DNA of 64,000 bases from Streptomyces cavernae (GCF_004023625.1 NZ_RPDJ01000001.1:248001-312000), one strand, 5' to 3'; positions 1 to 8,337 are shown, numbered from the stretch's first letter. Numbers and translations are program-made. Notes: generated by a model not told the origin, from the letters alone.

Positions 1-299
1 GCCGCGTCGATCTGGTCCGCGGTCTGTCCCATGCGGATGCCGAACAGCCGCATGTGGGACAGGTTGAGGTAGAAGTAGCCGCCGAACATCCCGACGAACG
101 GCGGGCGGGGACCGGCCACCTCCTCCTCGCGGTAGATGCCGAAGCCGACGAAGCCCTTGCGCCAGCCGCGCAGCCCGGGCCCCCACACCAGCGTCCAGCC
201 CAGCGGGCTGGCCGGCTCCGGCAGGGTCTCGCCCGCGTTGGCGCGGGTGTAGTGCGGCAGCCGCTCACTGCGCTGCCAGTCCGTGATCCAGCTCTTCAT
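1..299 (-). CDS. PEP-utilising enzyme-like protein, N-terminal part (runs off left edge)
   Basis: Only the first 99 or so codons are visible; the gene continues beyond position 1. Reading starts at the ATG at 299 with MKSWITDW, followed by segments YTRANAGETLPEP and SPLGWTL. I associate this pattern with the N-terminal region of actinobacterial proteins that carry a phosphoenolpyruvate-utilising 'mobile' phosphohistidine domain. That mobile domain itself would lie outside the window, so it is not seen. The gene follows the SDR by about 40 bp on the same strand and is probably the third gene of the Rieske operon. Such dikinase-like proteins can activate a substrate by phosphorylation, but that role here is inference. 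Confidence 0.6.
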   Translation of the reverse strand, partial: MKSWITDWQRSERLPHYTRANAGETLPEPASPLGWTLVWGPGLRGWRKGFVGFGIYREEEVAGPRPPFVGMFGGYFYLNLSHMRLFGIRMGQTADQIDA

Positions 300-339
300 G
301 ACCGAGGTCTCCCGCCGTCCGTGCCGGTGCTTGCCGCGC

Positions 340-1131
340 CTACCACTGCGCCGTTCCGCCGTCGACGCTGATCAGCGTGCCGGTGATGCCGGCGCCGGCG
401 TCGCTCGCGAGCAGCGAGGCGACCGCGGCGATCTGCTCCACGGTGGTGATCTGCTTGGTGGCGGCGTGCTCGGCGAACCGGTTCAGCCACACCTCGTAGG
501 AGATGCCTTCCGCCTCGGCGGCGGCCGGTCCCGCGGCCCGCATCAGGTCGGTGTCGACGGCGCCGGGGCAGATGGCGTTGCAGGTGATGCCCTGGGTGCC
601 GTACTCGAAGGCGGTCGCCTTGGTCAGACCGTGGATCGCGTGCTTGTTGGTGATGTAGTGGCTGATCGCGGGCTTGTTGGCCTGCTTGCCCTCGACGGAG
701 GAGATGTTGATGATCCGGCCCCAGCCGCCCGCCAGCATCTTCGGCAGGGCACGGCGGGTGCCGTAGAAGTAGGCGTTGAGGTTCAGCTTGAGCGCGTCGT
801 GCCAGGCCTCGTCGCTGAGCTCGTGGATCGGGGCGAAGCCCGAGGTGCCGCCCACGTTGTTGACCCAGATGTCCAGCCGTCCGAACCGCTCGGCGGCGAA
901 GTCGGCGAGGCCCTCGATGTCCTCCTGGCTGTTGGCGTCACAGGGGTGGAAGACGGCCCGGTCACCGGCGCCGATCTCCTCCAGGGCCTGCTTGCCCTTG
1001 ACCTCCGAGCGGCCGCTGATGACGACCGTCGCGCCGTCGGCCAGGAAGGCCTCGGCGATGGCGCGGCCGATGCTGCGCGTGCTGCCCGTGATCACCGCGA
1101 CGCGTCCGTCGAGGCTGCCCGTAGCCACCAT
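340..1131 (-). CDS. SDR family NAD(P)-dependent oxidoreductase
   Basis: A classical short-chain dehydrogenase of 263 residues. The cofactor motif TGSTRSIG lies at residues 15-22, NNVGG about 30 residues before mid-protein, a catalytic Ser in the INISS segment near 144, and the YITNK pair Tyr159/Lys163. The ATG at 1131 is chosen because GGGAG sits 8 bases upstream. A GTG at 1164 would overlap the Rieske stop (GTGA) but has no ribosome-binding site. Placed directly after a ring-hydroxylating oxygenase, it could re-oxidise a cis-diol or hydroxylated product. That is inferred from context only. Confidence 0.9.
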   Translation of the reverse strand: MVATGSLDGRVAVITGSTRSIGRAIAEAFLADGATVVISGRSEVKGKQALEEIGAGDRAVFHPCDANSQEDIEGLADFAAERFGRLDIWVNNVGGTSGFAPIHELSDEAWHDALKLNLNAYFYGTRRALPKMLAGGWGRIINISSVEGKQANKPAISHYITNKHAIHGLTKATAFEYGTQGITCNAICPGAVDTDLMRAAGPAAAEAEGISYEVWLNRFAEHAATKQITTVEQIAAVASLLASDAGAGITGTLISVDGGTAQW

Positions 1132-1160
1132 GGTGTTCTCCCGCGAGTGTTGTTGGTTCG

Positions 1161-2435
1161 TCACCTGGCGGCGCCGGCGGCTCTGTCCAGGTACTTGTGG
1201 ATGGTGCGGTGGAAGTGCTGGAGTCCGGGCTCGTTGCGTCCGAAGACGAAATCCGTCCCGTTCAGGGCCGCGAGGCCCTGCTGGACTCCGTAGGTGGTCG
1301 CGTAGTCCTCGTCACGGACCACCTCGTGGAACCACTCGCCGAACCGGTCGGCGGCCTGGCGTTCCTCCTCGGTGACCGCCGGTTCCCGAAGCAGGATGAT
1401 CTGCTGGGTCACCGACTCGGTGGCCGTCCGGGGAAGCACCAGGGAGACAGCGATCTTCTGGCGCCACCCGCCGGCGATCGCCAGACCGGGGAAGAGCCAG
1501 TAGATGGGGCCGACACAGTCACCGGGGTCGCGCTGTTCCGGGGGCAGTTCGGCCGCCTGCGCGATGGGACGCAGGGCCGGTGCGATGCGCTGGTGGGGGC
1601 CCCAGGTGTCGTGGGCCATCATGTTGGAGAGGTTCGTCTCGAACACCGTCTTCGGATGCAGCGAGGCGAAGTGGTACGTCTCCAGGTACCCGTCGAGGGT
1701 GACCTTCCAGTTGGGACTGGTCAGCTCGCTGGTGGAGTAGTGGTGGCACTCCGCCAGCCGCAGACCCTCCAGCAGCGGCTGAAGGTCGCCCAGCCAGTCG
1801 TCCAGGTCGGGCTCGGCCGCCGGATCAAGGGTGACGAACACGATGCCCGCGCGCTCCCCGGCCGGGAGCCTGACCAGAGAGCGGCCCTCGCGCGGCACAT
1901 CCCCGAAGGTCTTCTCGGCGTACACGCCCCGCAGCTCTCCGGCGAGGTCGTACGACCAGGAGTGGTAGGGGCAGGTGAGCCGCCTCGACACCCCGCACCC
2001 CGGTTCGACGATCTTCGCGCCGCGGTGCCGGCAGGCGTTGATCATCGCGTGTACGGCGCCCTGCCGGTCACGGGTGATCAGCACCGGAACACCGAGCACG
2101 TCCAGTGCCTTGTAGGTGTTCGGCCCGGGCAGCTCGCACGACATGGCGAGCGGCAGCGGAACGCTCCGGTGGACGGCGTCCATCTCCCGCCGCCAGCGGT
2201 CGGCGTCGAGGTAGTTGGCGACGGGTTCGGTCCACTGGCCGTCGGCCTCGTGGGTCGTGTTGTCGCGGTAGTGCGCCAGCACGCGCTCGACGAGTTCGAC
2301 GGCCTCCCGCCGCATCGTCACGGATGCGGCGTCGGTCGACCGGTCCTGACTGATCCACGAGGAGTACTCGGGGGCCGCAGGTGGCCGGCGCTCGGCGTCC
2401 TGATCCCGGATCTCCGGCGAACTGATCTGGACCAC
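1161..2435 (-). CDS. Rieske non-heme iron ring-hydroxylating oxygenase, alpha subunit
   Basis: Large-subunit aromatic ring-hydroxylating oxygenase of 424 residues. The Rieske [2Fe-2S] ligands are Cys135/His137 (CRHRG) and Cys155/His158 (CPYH). The catalytic domain shows the mononuclear iron site ETYHFASLH with His255 and His260. An upstream in-frame TTG at 2513 is rejected because it lies inside the promoter inverted repeat. The GTG at 2435 has GAGG at suitable spacing. No ferredoxin, reductase or beta subunit gene is nearby, so electrons must come from elsewhere. It is the first gene of an operon with an SDR and a PEP-utilising protein. The substrate is unknown. Confidence 0.92.
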   Translation of the reverse strand: MVQISSPEIRDQDAERRPPAAPEYSSWISQDRSTDAASVTMRREAVELVERVLAHYRDNTTHEADGQWTEPVANYLDADRWRREMDAVHRSVPLPLAMSCELPGPNTYKALDVLGVPVLITRDRQGAVHAMINACRHRGAKIVEPGCGVSRRLTCPYHSWSYDLAGELRGVYAEKTFGDVPREGRSLVRLPAGERAGIVFVTLDPAAEPDLDDWLGDLQPLLEGLRLAECHHYSTSELTSPNWKVTLDGYLETYHFASLHPKTVFETNLSNMMAHDTWGPHQRIAPALRPIAQAAELPPEQRDPGDCVGPIYWLFPGLAIAGGWRQKIAVSLVLPRTATESVTQQIILLREPAVTEEERQAADRFGEWFHEVVRDEDYATTYGVQQGLAALNGTDFVFGRNEPGLQHFHRTIHKYLDRAAGAAR

Positions 2436-2508
2436 GATGTCCTCACAATCCTCCCAGCCGCGAGCCGATGAAGGGCTGCGGATACGACAGCTGGGCTGTG
2501 ACGCAAAC

Positions 2509-2536
2509 GACAACAGGACTTAGTGTTGTCTGTCAA
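2509..2536 (-). promoter_or_regulatory. Promoter/operator of the Rieske operon
   Basis: On the minus strand a perfect -35 hexamer TTGACA (2536-2531) abuts a perfect 7-bp inverted repeat GACAACA/TGTTGTC (2530-2524 and 2515-2509, 8-bp spacer). The inverted repeat fills the spacer and the weak -10 position. A bound dimeric repressor here would block RNA polymerase. The two TetR genes at 6.9-8.3 kb are natural candidates; that link is inference. Confidence 0.5.
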
Positions 2537-2729
2537 TAGAAACTGCTGAAGTTGCCGCTCGAGGCGCCGCAGGTCACCTCGGCTTACCGATGGGACGGGG
2601 TCCTGGCGTGCCTCGATCTTTCTTTGGACCGGCTCCAGTCTTCGGGCGTGGCGGCCGGACCTGTGGCGAGGGGTGGTGAGCTGGGTGCGCGAAGGCGGGG
2701 CCGACCCGGTGTCCGGGAGTCCGTGGCAC

Positions 2730-3185
2730 ATGACCGGGCCGTTCGAGGCCGGTGTCGTCGTACGCGATCTGAAGCGGATGGAGCGCTTCTACCGGGAGGC
2801 GCTCGGCTGTGTCGCGGTGCACCGCTCGCGCATCCCGGCGTCCATCGCCGGTCCGGCCGGACTGGGCGGCGAGCTGTCGGTCGTCTGGTTGCAGGTGCCG
2901 TGCGGCGGGCGCGTCAAGCTGATCCTTCCTCAGCCGGCCCCGACGGCCCCGCCTTCGGCCCTGCCGCTGACCGGCCGGCAGGGCCTGGCGTATCTCACCT
3001 TCCTGCTGGACGACATCGGTCCGGCGGTGGCGGCACTGGCGGCGGCGGGTGCGCGGCCCCTGTCGGACCCGGTCGTCGTCCTGGCCCGGGGCCGGCGGAT
3101 CAGCTTCTGGGCGGATCCGGAGGGCAACGCGCTGGAGGTGGTGGACGGGCGGGGGGACGTCCCCGGCCCCAGGCGTAGTAATTAG
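2730..3185 (+). CDS. VOC (glyoxalase/bleomycin-resistance) family protein
   Basis: Small vicinal-oxygen-chelate fold protein of about 151 residues. The beta-alpha-beta modules begin with FEAGVVVRDLKRMERFYRE, and the end shows the typical FWADPEGNALEVV. The second module contains AYLTFLLDDI. The ATG at 2730 is preferred because the domain begins there and GGGAG lies upstream; in-frame GTGs at 2673 and 2676 would add 19 mostly unstructured residues. VOC proteins bind a metal and act as lyases, isomerases or ring-cleaving dioxygenases. It is divergent from the Rieske operon and upstream of the dehydrogenase complex, so a role in the same catabolism is plausible. Confidence 0.78.
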   Translation: MTGPFEAGVVVRDLKRMERFYREALGCVAVHRSRIPASIAGPAGLGGELSVVWLQVPCGGRVKLILPQPAPTAPPSALPLTGRQGLAYLTFLLDDIGPAVAALAAAGARPLSDPVVVLARGRRISFWADPEGNALEVVDGRGDVPGPRRSN

Positions 3186-3195
3186 AGAACCTGTT

Positions 3196-3230
3196 CAGTA
3201 AGCTGCCTCGCACTGGTTACTGTAGACCAG
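3196..3230 (+). promoter_or_regulatory. Candidate promoter/operator of the E1-E2 operon
   Basis: The 97-bp gap before the E1alpha gene is AT-richer than its surroundings. It contains the inverted pair CAGTAA (3196-3201) and TTACTG (3217-3222), and CTGGT/ACCAG (3213-3217, 3226-3230). TACTGT at 3218-3223 could be a -10. No good -35 is visible, so this is a weak call. Confidence 0.3.
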
Positions 3231-3282
3231 CACTAGTAAGTCCGATTGCTCGGCACGCCTCCCTCGGGCGAAGGGGTGGACG

Positions 3283-4284
3283 ATGACGCAAGACAAGCCG
3301 GCCAATACGGCCGCGCACCCGATATCCCCGCAGGTCGTCAAGGACCTGTACGAACGCATGGTGCGTATCCGGCTGTTCGAGACCGAGGCGGGGAAACTCA
3401 TGGAGGCCGGCAAACTCCCCGGCTTCCTGCACCTGTACGTCGGCCAGGAAGCCGTGGCCGCCGGAGTGATGGCGGCCCTGCGGGACGACGACCAGATCAC
3501 CTCCACCCACCGGGGCCACGGGCACGCGGTGGCCAAGGGTGTGGGCTTCAAGGAGATGTACGCGGAGCTGTACGGGCGCGTCACCGGCGCCTGTCTGGGA
3601 CGCGGCGGCAGCATGCACATCAACGACGTCACCCTCGGCATGCTCGGCGCCAACGGCATCGTCGGCGCCGGCATCCCGATTGCCGTCGGCGCCGCCTTCG
3701 CCGCCCGCTACAAGAGCGAGGACGGCGTCGCCGTCACCTTCTTCGGCGACGGCGCCACCAATATCGGCTCCTTCCACGAGGCCGCCAACATGGCCGCCGT
3801 ACTGCGCCTGCCGGTGCTCTTCATCTGCGAGAACAACGGCTACGCCGAGTTCACCCCGCAGTCGAAGCACATGCTCCTCACCGACGTCGCCGACCGTGCC
3901 GCGGCCTACGGCATGCCCAGTGTGATCGTCGACGGCATGGACGCGGTCGCCGTCCACCGCGCCGCCACCGAGGCCGTGGCACGCGCCCGCGCCGGCGAGG
4001 GCCCCATGTTCATCGAGGCCAAGACCTACCGCTACTACGACCACCAGGGCGTCAAGGGACTGCGTCACCCCTACCGCTCGCAGGAGGAGGTCGACACGTG
4101 GAAGGCACGCGACCCGATCGACCTGCTGCGGGACCGTGCCCTCGCCGACGGCACCGCCACCGGGGCGGAACTGGACGACATCGAGCGGCGCACTCGCGAC
4201 GAGATCGCCGAGGCCATCGCGCACGCCGAGGCCAGCCCCCTGCCCGACACCGCCGACCTGCTGCTCAACGTCTACTCGGGGTGA
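3283..4284 (+). CDS. TPP-dependent 2-oxoacid/acetoin dehydrogenase E1 component, alpha subunit
   Basis: 333 residues, the usual size for AcoA/PdhA-type alpha subunits. The thiamine-diphosphate motif runs from GDGATN (GDG at 155-157) to NN at 184-185, and the family signature RGHGHAVAKG lies near residue 78. It would decarboxylate a 2-oxoacid or cleave acetoin on TPP and pass the acyl group to the lipoyl arm of the E2 encoded two genes downstream. The beta-subunit gene begins at or within a few bases of its stop, so the pair is translated together. Substrate (pyruvate, branched 2-oxoacid or acetoin) cannot be decided; the alpha-beta-E2 order is that of acetoin dehydrogenase operons. Confidence 0.9.
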   Translation: MTQDKPANTAAHPISPQVVKDLYERMVRIRLFETEAGKLMEAGKLPGFLHLYVGQEAVAAGVMAALRDDDQITSTHRGHGHAVAKGVGFKEMYAELYGRVTGACLGRGGSMHINDVTLGMLGANGIVGAGIPIAVGAAFAARYKSEDGVAVTFFGDGATNIGSFHEAANMAAVLRLPVLFICENNGYAEFTPQSKHMLLTDVADRAAAYGMPSVIVDGMDAVAVHRAATEAVARARAGEGPMFIEAKTYRYYDHQGVKGLRHPYRSQEEVDTWKARDPIDLLRDRALADGTATGAELDDIERRTRDEIAEAIAHAEASPLPDTADLLLNVYSG

Positions 4285-4289
4285 CCGCC

Positions 4290-5315
4290 ATGACCACCAT
4301 CACCGAAGCACCGGCCCCCGCCCCCGATGGCACGGCCCGCACCCTCACCTACGTCAAGGCCTTCAACGAGGGCCTGGGACAGGTCATGCGCGAGGACGAC
4401 AGTGTCTTCGTAGCCGGGGAGGACGTCGCCGGGTACGGCGGTGTCTTCCGCATGTTCGAAGGTCTGCTGGAGGAGTTCGGTCCCCGGCGCATGGTCGACA
4501 CCCCGATCTCGGAGGCCGCCCTCGTCGGCCTCGGCGTGGGCGCCGCCGCCCGGGGCCTGCGCCCCGTCGTCGACCTGATGTTCATGGACTTCATCGGCGT
4601 CTGCCTGGACCAGATCGTCAACCAGGCCGCCAAGATGAAGTACATGTTCGGCGGCGCCGTGTCGGTGCCGCTCACCATCACCACCGCCTCCGGAGCGGGG
4701 CTCGGCGCCGCCGCCCAGCACAGCCAGAGCCTGGAGGCCTGGCTCGCCCACGTGCCCGGCCTGAAGGTCGTGATGCCGTGCGACGCCTACACCGCCAAGG
4801 GCCTGACCGTCTCGGCGATCCGCGACGACAACCCGGTCGTCGTCATGCTCAACAAGGTCCTGCTGGGCAGCAAGAGCGAGGTGCCGGAGCAGATCTACGG
4901 CATCCCCTTGGGGCAGGCGCACACCGCGCGGCAGGGCTCGGACGTCACCGTCGTCGCCCTCGGCCGCATGGTGGGCGAGGCCCTGACGGCGGCCGCCGAA
5001 CTCGCCGCCGAGGGTGTCGAGATCGAGGTCATAGACCCTCGGACCGTGCAGCCCCTGGACACCGAGACCGTCATCGCCTCCGTCCGCCGCACCAATCGTG
5101 TCCTCGTGGTGCACGAGGCCGTCACCTTCGGCGGGCTCGGTGCGGAGATCGCGGCCCAGATCCAGGACGCCGCCTTCGACTACCTGGACGCCCCGGTCCT
5201 GCGGATCGGCGCGCCGTTCTCACCGGTGCCGTTCTCCCCGGTCCTGGAGAAGGCGTACGTCCCCGACGCGGCCCGTATCGCGCAGGGCTGCCGCCGACTC
5301 CTCGAAAGGTCGTGA
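4290..5315 (+). CDS. TPP-dependent 2-oxoacid/acetoin dehydrogenase E1 component, beta subunit
   Basis: 341 residues matching the E1-beta (transketolase-like) family: FNEGLGQVMREDDSVFVAGED near the start, the segment DTPISEAALVGLGVGAA, and a C-terminal transketolase domain with VEIEVIDPRTVQPLD. The ATG at 4290 has GGGGTGA just upstream; an in-frame GTG at 4281 overlaps the E1-alpha stop and is the alternative. It pairs with E1alpha to form the heterotetramer. Its stop overlaps the E2 start by 4 bp (GTGA). Confidence 0.9.
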   Translation: MTTITEAPAPAPDGTARTLTYVKAFNEGLGQVMREDDSVFVAGEDVAGYGGVFRMFEGLLEEFGPRRMVDTPISEAALVGLGVGAAARGLRPVVDLMFMDFIGVCLDQIVNQAAKMKYMFGGAVSVPLTITTASGAGLGAAAQHSQSLEAWLAHVPGLKVVMPCDAYTAKGLTVSAIRDDNPVVVMLNKVLLGSKSEVPEQIYGIPLGQAHTARQGSDVTVVALGRMVGEALTAAAELAAEGVEIEVIDPRTVQPLDTETVIASVRRTNRVLVVHEAVTFGGLGAEIAAQIQDAAFDYLDAPVLRIGAPFSPVPFSPVLEKAYVPDAARIAQGCRRLLERS

Positions 5316-6802
5316 CCGACGTGGCGGTCGAGGTCCTGCTCCCGAAGATCGGCCTGACCATGCAGGAGGGCACGATCGACGAATGGCTGGTGCCGACCGG
5401 CGCCGCCGTCCGCGAGGGCGACGTGCTGCTGCGGCTGGCCACCGACAAGGTCGACGTCGACGTCGAGGCGGAGGCCGGGGGAGTGTTCCACCCCGTCGTC
5501 CCGGCCGGGACCACCGTCCCCGCCGGAACGCTCATCGGCTGGCTGCTCGCCGAAGGCGAGCAGCCGCCGGGCCCGGGAAGTACGCCGATGCCCGCGGGGT
5601 CCGGCTCCCTCGGCACGGACGCGGCCCCATCGGCTGACGGCGCGACGGCCTTCGCCGTCAACGGCGCGGTGTCCCTCTCCGCCAACGGCGCCGCCGCGCC
5701 GTCCGCCAACGGATCCCCGGCCCGGACCGGCGCCGGTGGCCGGCTCCTGTCCTCGCCCAACGCCCGCAGGGTGGCGCGCGAGGCCGGAGTCGACCTGACC
5801 GCCGTACGCGGCAGTGGGCCCGGTGGCCGGATCGTCTCCGAGGACGTGGAGGAGTACCTGCTCGCCGCGGCCGCCTCGTCGACGGCACCGGTGCCCGCCG
5901 AACCACTCGGTGACCCGATCATCCCCGTGTCCCCACTGGTGCGCCGCCTGGCGAAGGAACGGGGCATCGACCTGGCGCACGTACGGGGCACGGGCGCGGG
6001 CGGCCGGATCCGCAGGGCCGACCTCGACGCCGCCACTCCGGCACCGATCCCCGCCCCCGCACCGGCACCGGCGCCCACCCCGGCCGCGGGCCGCCAGGCC
6101 ACCGCACCCCGCCCGGGTGACGTCGTCCCGTTCACCGGGATGAGGGGCGCCATCGCCCGCCGGATGCACGCCAGCCTCCAGGAGATGGCGCAGCTCACGC
6201 ACGGCTACGAGGTGCGGATGGACGCCGTCGTGGCTCTCAGGGCCCAGCTCAAGGAGGAGTGGACCGACAGCGGCCTGCCTGTGCCCAGCCTCAACGACTT
6301 CCTGATGAAAGCCGCCGCACTGGCCCTGCGGGAACACCCGCTGCTCAACGCGGCGGTCCACGAGGACGGCATCCACCTCCACCAGGACGTCAACGTCGGT
6401 TTCGCGGTCGCGGTGCCCAACGGCCTGCTGGTCCCCGTGATCGAGGACACCGCCGCCCTGCCGCTCACCGAACTGGCCCGCAGGACAAAGGAATTGGCCG
6501 AGAACGCCCGCATCGGACGGATCTCCCCGGCACAGCTCGAAGGGTCCACGTTCACCGTCACCTCGCTGGGCGGCTACGGCGTCGACTTCTTCACTCCGGT
6601 GATCAACCCGGGCAACGTGGCCATCCTCGGAGTGGGCAGGCTCAAGGACGGCGTCGAGTGGGTGGACGACCGGCCGCGAAGGACACAGGTCCTCACCCTG
6701 AGCCTTACCTTCGACCACCGCGCCGTCGACGGTGCTCCCGCGGCGGAGTACCTGCGCACGGTGGAGACCCTGCTGCGCAGGCCGCTGCGGCTCCTGGTGT
6801 GA
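5312..6802 (+). CDS. Dihydrolipoamide acyltransferase (E2) with one lipoyl and two peripheral subunit-binding domains
   Basis: 496 residues from the GTG at 5312 (overlapping the E1-beta stop); a second GTG at 5321 is the alternative start. Order: lipoyl domain 1-80 with Lys46 in the ATDKVD turn; Ala/Asn/Gly linker; subunit-binding domain 1 at about 145-183; subunit-binding domain 2 at about 206-240; Pro-Ala linker 241-260; acyltransferase core 272-496 with DHRAVDG at 468-474 (His469, Asp473). It would transfer the acyl group from the lipoyl arm to CoA. Most E2s have a single E1/E3-binding domain, so the duplication is unusual. No lipoamide dehydrogenase (E3) gene lies nearby. Confidence 0.9.
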   Translation: MTDVAVEVLLPKIGLTMQEGTIDEWLVPTGAAVREGDVLLRLATDKVDVDVEAEAGGVFHPVVPAGTTVPAGTLIGWLLAEGEQPPGPGSTPMPAGSGSLGTDAAPSADGATAFAVNGAVSLSANGAAAPSANGSPARTGAGGRLLSSPNARRVAREAGVDLTAVRGSGPGGRIVSEDVEEYLLAAAASSTAPVPAEPLGDPIIPVSPLVRRLAKERGIDLAHVRGTGAGGRIRRADLDAATPAPIPAPAPAPAPTPAAGRQATAPRPGDVVPFTGMRGAIARRMHASLQEMAQLTHGYEVRMDAVVALRAQLKEEWTDSGLPVPSLNDFLMKAAALALREHPLLNAAVHEDGIHLHQDVNVGFAVAVPNGLLVPVIEDTAALPLTELARRTKELAENARIGRISPAQLEGSTFTVTSLGGYGVDFFTPVINPGNVAILGVGRLKDGVEWVDDRPRRTQVLTLSLTFDHRAVDGAPAAEYLRTVETLLRRPLRLLV

Positions 6803-6816
6803 CCGTACGAACGACC

Positions 6817-6903
6817 CAGGGGTGGACGGTGGCCCACGGTCGACTCAGGGGCGGACCGTGGCCCACAGTCGACTCAGGGGTGGACCGTGGGCCACGGTGA
6901 CCT
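6817..6903 (+). repeat. 3 x 29-bp tandem repeat with stem-loops between convergent genes
   Basis: Three head-to-tail 29-bp units at 6817-6845, 6846-6874 and 6875-6903. Each holds a GTGG...CCAC element; the third contains the perfect hairpin ACCGTGG-G-CCACGGT. The array lies between the E2 stop (6802) and the stop of the convergent TetR gene (6902) and probably acts as a bidirectional terminator. Confidence 0.7.
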
Positions 6904-7534
6904 AAGCGTCCTGGTGCTGCCGCGGAGCGCCGTCCGTCTCCCCGACGATCCGGTCGGCGAGTTCGCCGACCTCCTTGGTGAACGACCGGTGCCCCAGCGC
7001 ACGGTAGACATCGTCGCCCCGGATCTGTGAGATCGCCGCGTTCTCCAGCAGCGCGAGCACGCCCAGACCGATCACCGCCGCCTCCGCGTCGGTGATCGGC
7101 TCCCGGGCCTTGCGCACCAGCCGGACGAGCTCCTCGAGGAGCTGCGCGCGGATCTCGTGGCGCAGGGACTCCGCCTCCTGGCTCATCCCCGCCGAGGAGA
7201 CGAAGAAGACCGCGGCGGCCGACCGGTGCTCACTCAGCCAGGTGAGCAGTGCGGTGACCTCCGCGCCGATGCTCACGCCCGCGGCGTGCGCCTCGGTGAG
7301 CGACGCCAACTCCTCGCGCAGTGCGGCGGCGAACACCCGCATGCCCTCCACCAGCACCTGGTCCTTGGAGGAGAAGTGGTAGTACACCGCCGCCGACGTC
7401 ATCTCGGCCCGCGCGGCGATGTCGGCCACCGTCACCTCGTCCGGGGGCTGGGTCGCGAACAGCTCGGTTGCCGCCTCGATCACCCACTGACGGCGTGACG
7501 GGCGGTGAGCGGCGCGGGTTCCGGAAGTCGTCAT
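6902..7534 (-). CDS. TetR/AcrR family transcriptional regulator
   Basis: 210 residues from the ATG at 7534. The N-terminal helix-turn-helix shows VTVADIAARAEMTSAAVYYH followed by FSSKDQVL, and the C-terminal half is a helical ligand-binding domain. The ATG is favoured over an upstream start at 7573 because the extra residues fall outside the fold. It has no clear ribosome-binding site. It is divergent from a second TetR gene and convergent with the E2 gene, so it could control either catabolic operon. Ligand and targets are unknown. Confidence 0.88.
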   Translation of the reverse strand: MTTSGTRAAHRPSRRQWVIEAATELFATQPPDEVTVADIAARAEMTSAAVYYHFSSKDQVLVEGMRVFAAALREELASLTEAHAAGVSIGAEVTALLTWLSEHRSAAAVFFVSSAGMSQEAESLRHEIRAQLLEELVRLVRKAREPITDAEAAVIGLGVLALLENAAISQIRGDDVYRALGHRSFTKEVGELADRIVGETDGAPRQHQDA

Positions 7535-7692
7535 GATGTCAAGTATGCCCAAGACTCCGGCCCCGAGAGCCACAGCTGCAGCAGGAGTTATGGCGGTTAC
7601 CCCGGGGAGTTACTCGATAGCATGGTCAGTACACGGGACGCACCGGCACCGGAGCACCGGTACCGGCCACCGCAGCCGCAAGGGGAGCAGGA
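7535..7692. promoter_or_regulatory. Divergent promoter region of the two TetR genes
   Basis: 158 bp between divergent regulators. Around 7584-7617 there are repeated GAGTTA/GGTTAC elements around a CCCCGGGG core. These could be an autoregulatory operator. No convincing -35/-10 pair was found. Confidence 0.3.
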
Positions 7693-8337
7693 ATGGCCAC
7701 CACGCAGAACGGCAAGCAGCCGGCCCACCGCCCCTCGCGGCGACAGCACATCATCGGTGCCGCTGTGCGCGTCTTCGGCCGTAAGGGCTTCGCCGAGACC
7801 AGCGTCCAGGACATCGCGGACGAGGCCGAGGTGGTGCCCACGGCCGTCTACTACCACTTCGACGGCAAGGAAGAGCTGCTCGAACTCGCCATGCGCCGGG
7901 TCTTCGACCAGCTCAACGCCGTGGTGGAGGAGGCCCGGCCGGACACCGAGCCCGGTGACGCCAAGGGCCTGCTGCGCGTCATCGACGCGGTGTGGGACTG
8001 GGTGGAGAAGAACCCCGACGAGGCCCGGCTGTTCCAGGTGCAGGTGGCCTCCGGCAACGGGAACGTGAAGGTGCTGCGCGACGAGTTCGAGCAGCGGCAC
8101 ATCCAGCGCGCGTACGACTACCTCCCCGAAGGCACCACCCGCAGCCCGCGCGCCGCCAAGGCACGGCACGCGGCGCAGGCGCTCGCGGTCCGCACCCTCA
8201 TCAGCACGACCATGCTGGTCACCGCACTGCGGGTGGAGGGCGGGCCGCTGGCCGGACTGCCACCGCGGTCCGTCCAGCAGGCGGTGAGGTCGCTCGCGCT
8301 GCGGATCGTCGCCGCGGAGCAGGGCGTCGCGGCCTAG
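7693..8337 (+). CDS. TetR/AcrR family transcriptional regulator
   Basis: 214 residues. The HTH segment reads AETSVQDIADEAEVVPTAVY, followed by YHFDGKEELL, then a helical effector domain. The ATG is preceded by AAGGGGAGCAGGA, a strong ribosome-binding site. Its N-terminus (HRPSRRQHIIGAA) resembles the neighbouring TetR (HRPSRRQWVIEAA), so the two are probably related by duplication or parallel function. The TAG stop codon is formed at the edge of a MITE (8335-8466); the uninterrupted sequence would also end in TAG, so the protein is unchanged. Confidence 0.9.
   Translation: MATTQNGKQPAHRPSRRQHIIGAAVRVFGRKGFAETSVQDIADEAEVVPTAVYYHFDGKEELLELAMRRVFDQLNAVVEEARPDTEPGDAKGLLRVIDAVWDWVEKNPDEARLFQVQVASGNGNVKVLRDEFEQRHIQRAYDYLPEGTTRSPRAAKARHAAQALAVRTLISTTMLVTALRVEGGPLAGLPPRSVQQAVRSLALRIVAAEQGVAA

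Noticed and set aside
2552..3178. Plus-strand frame overlapping the VOC gene
   Set aside because: Gly/Arg-rich shadow without motifs; the VOC frame has the family pattern.
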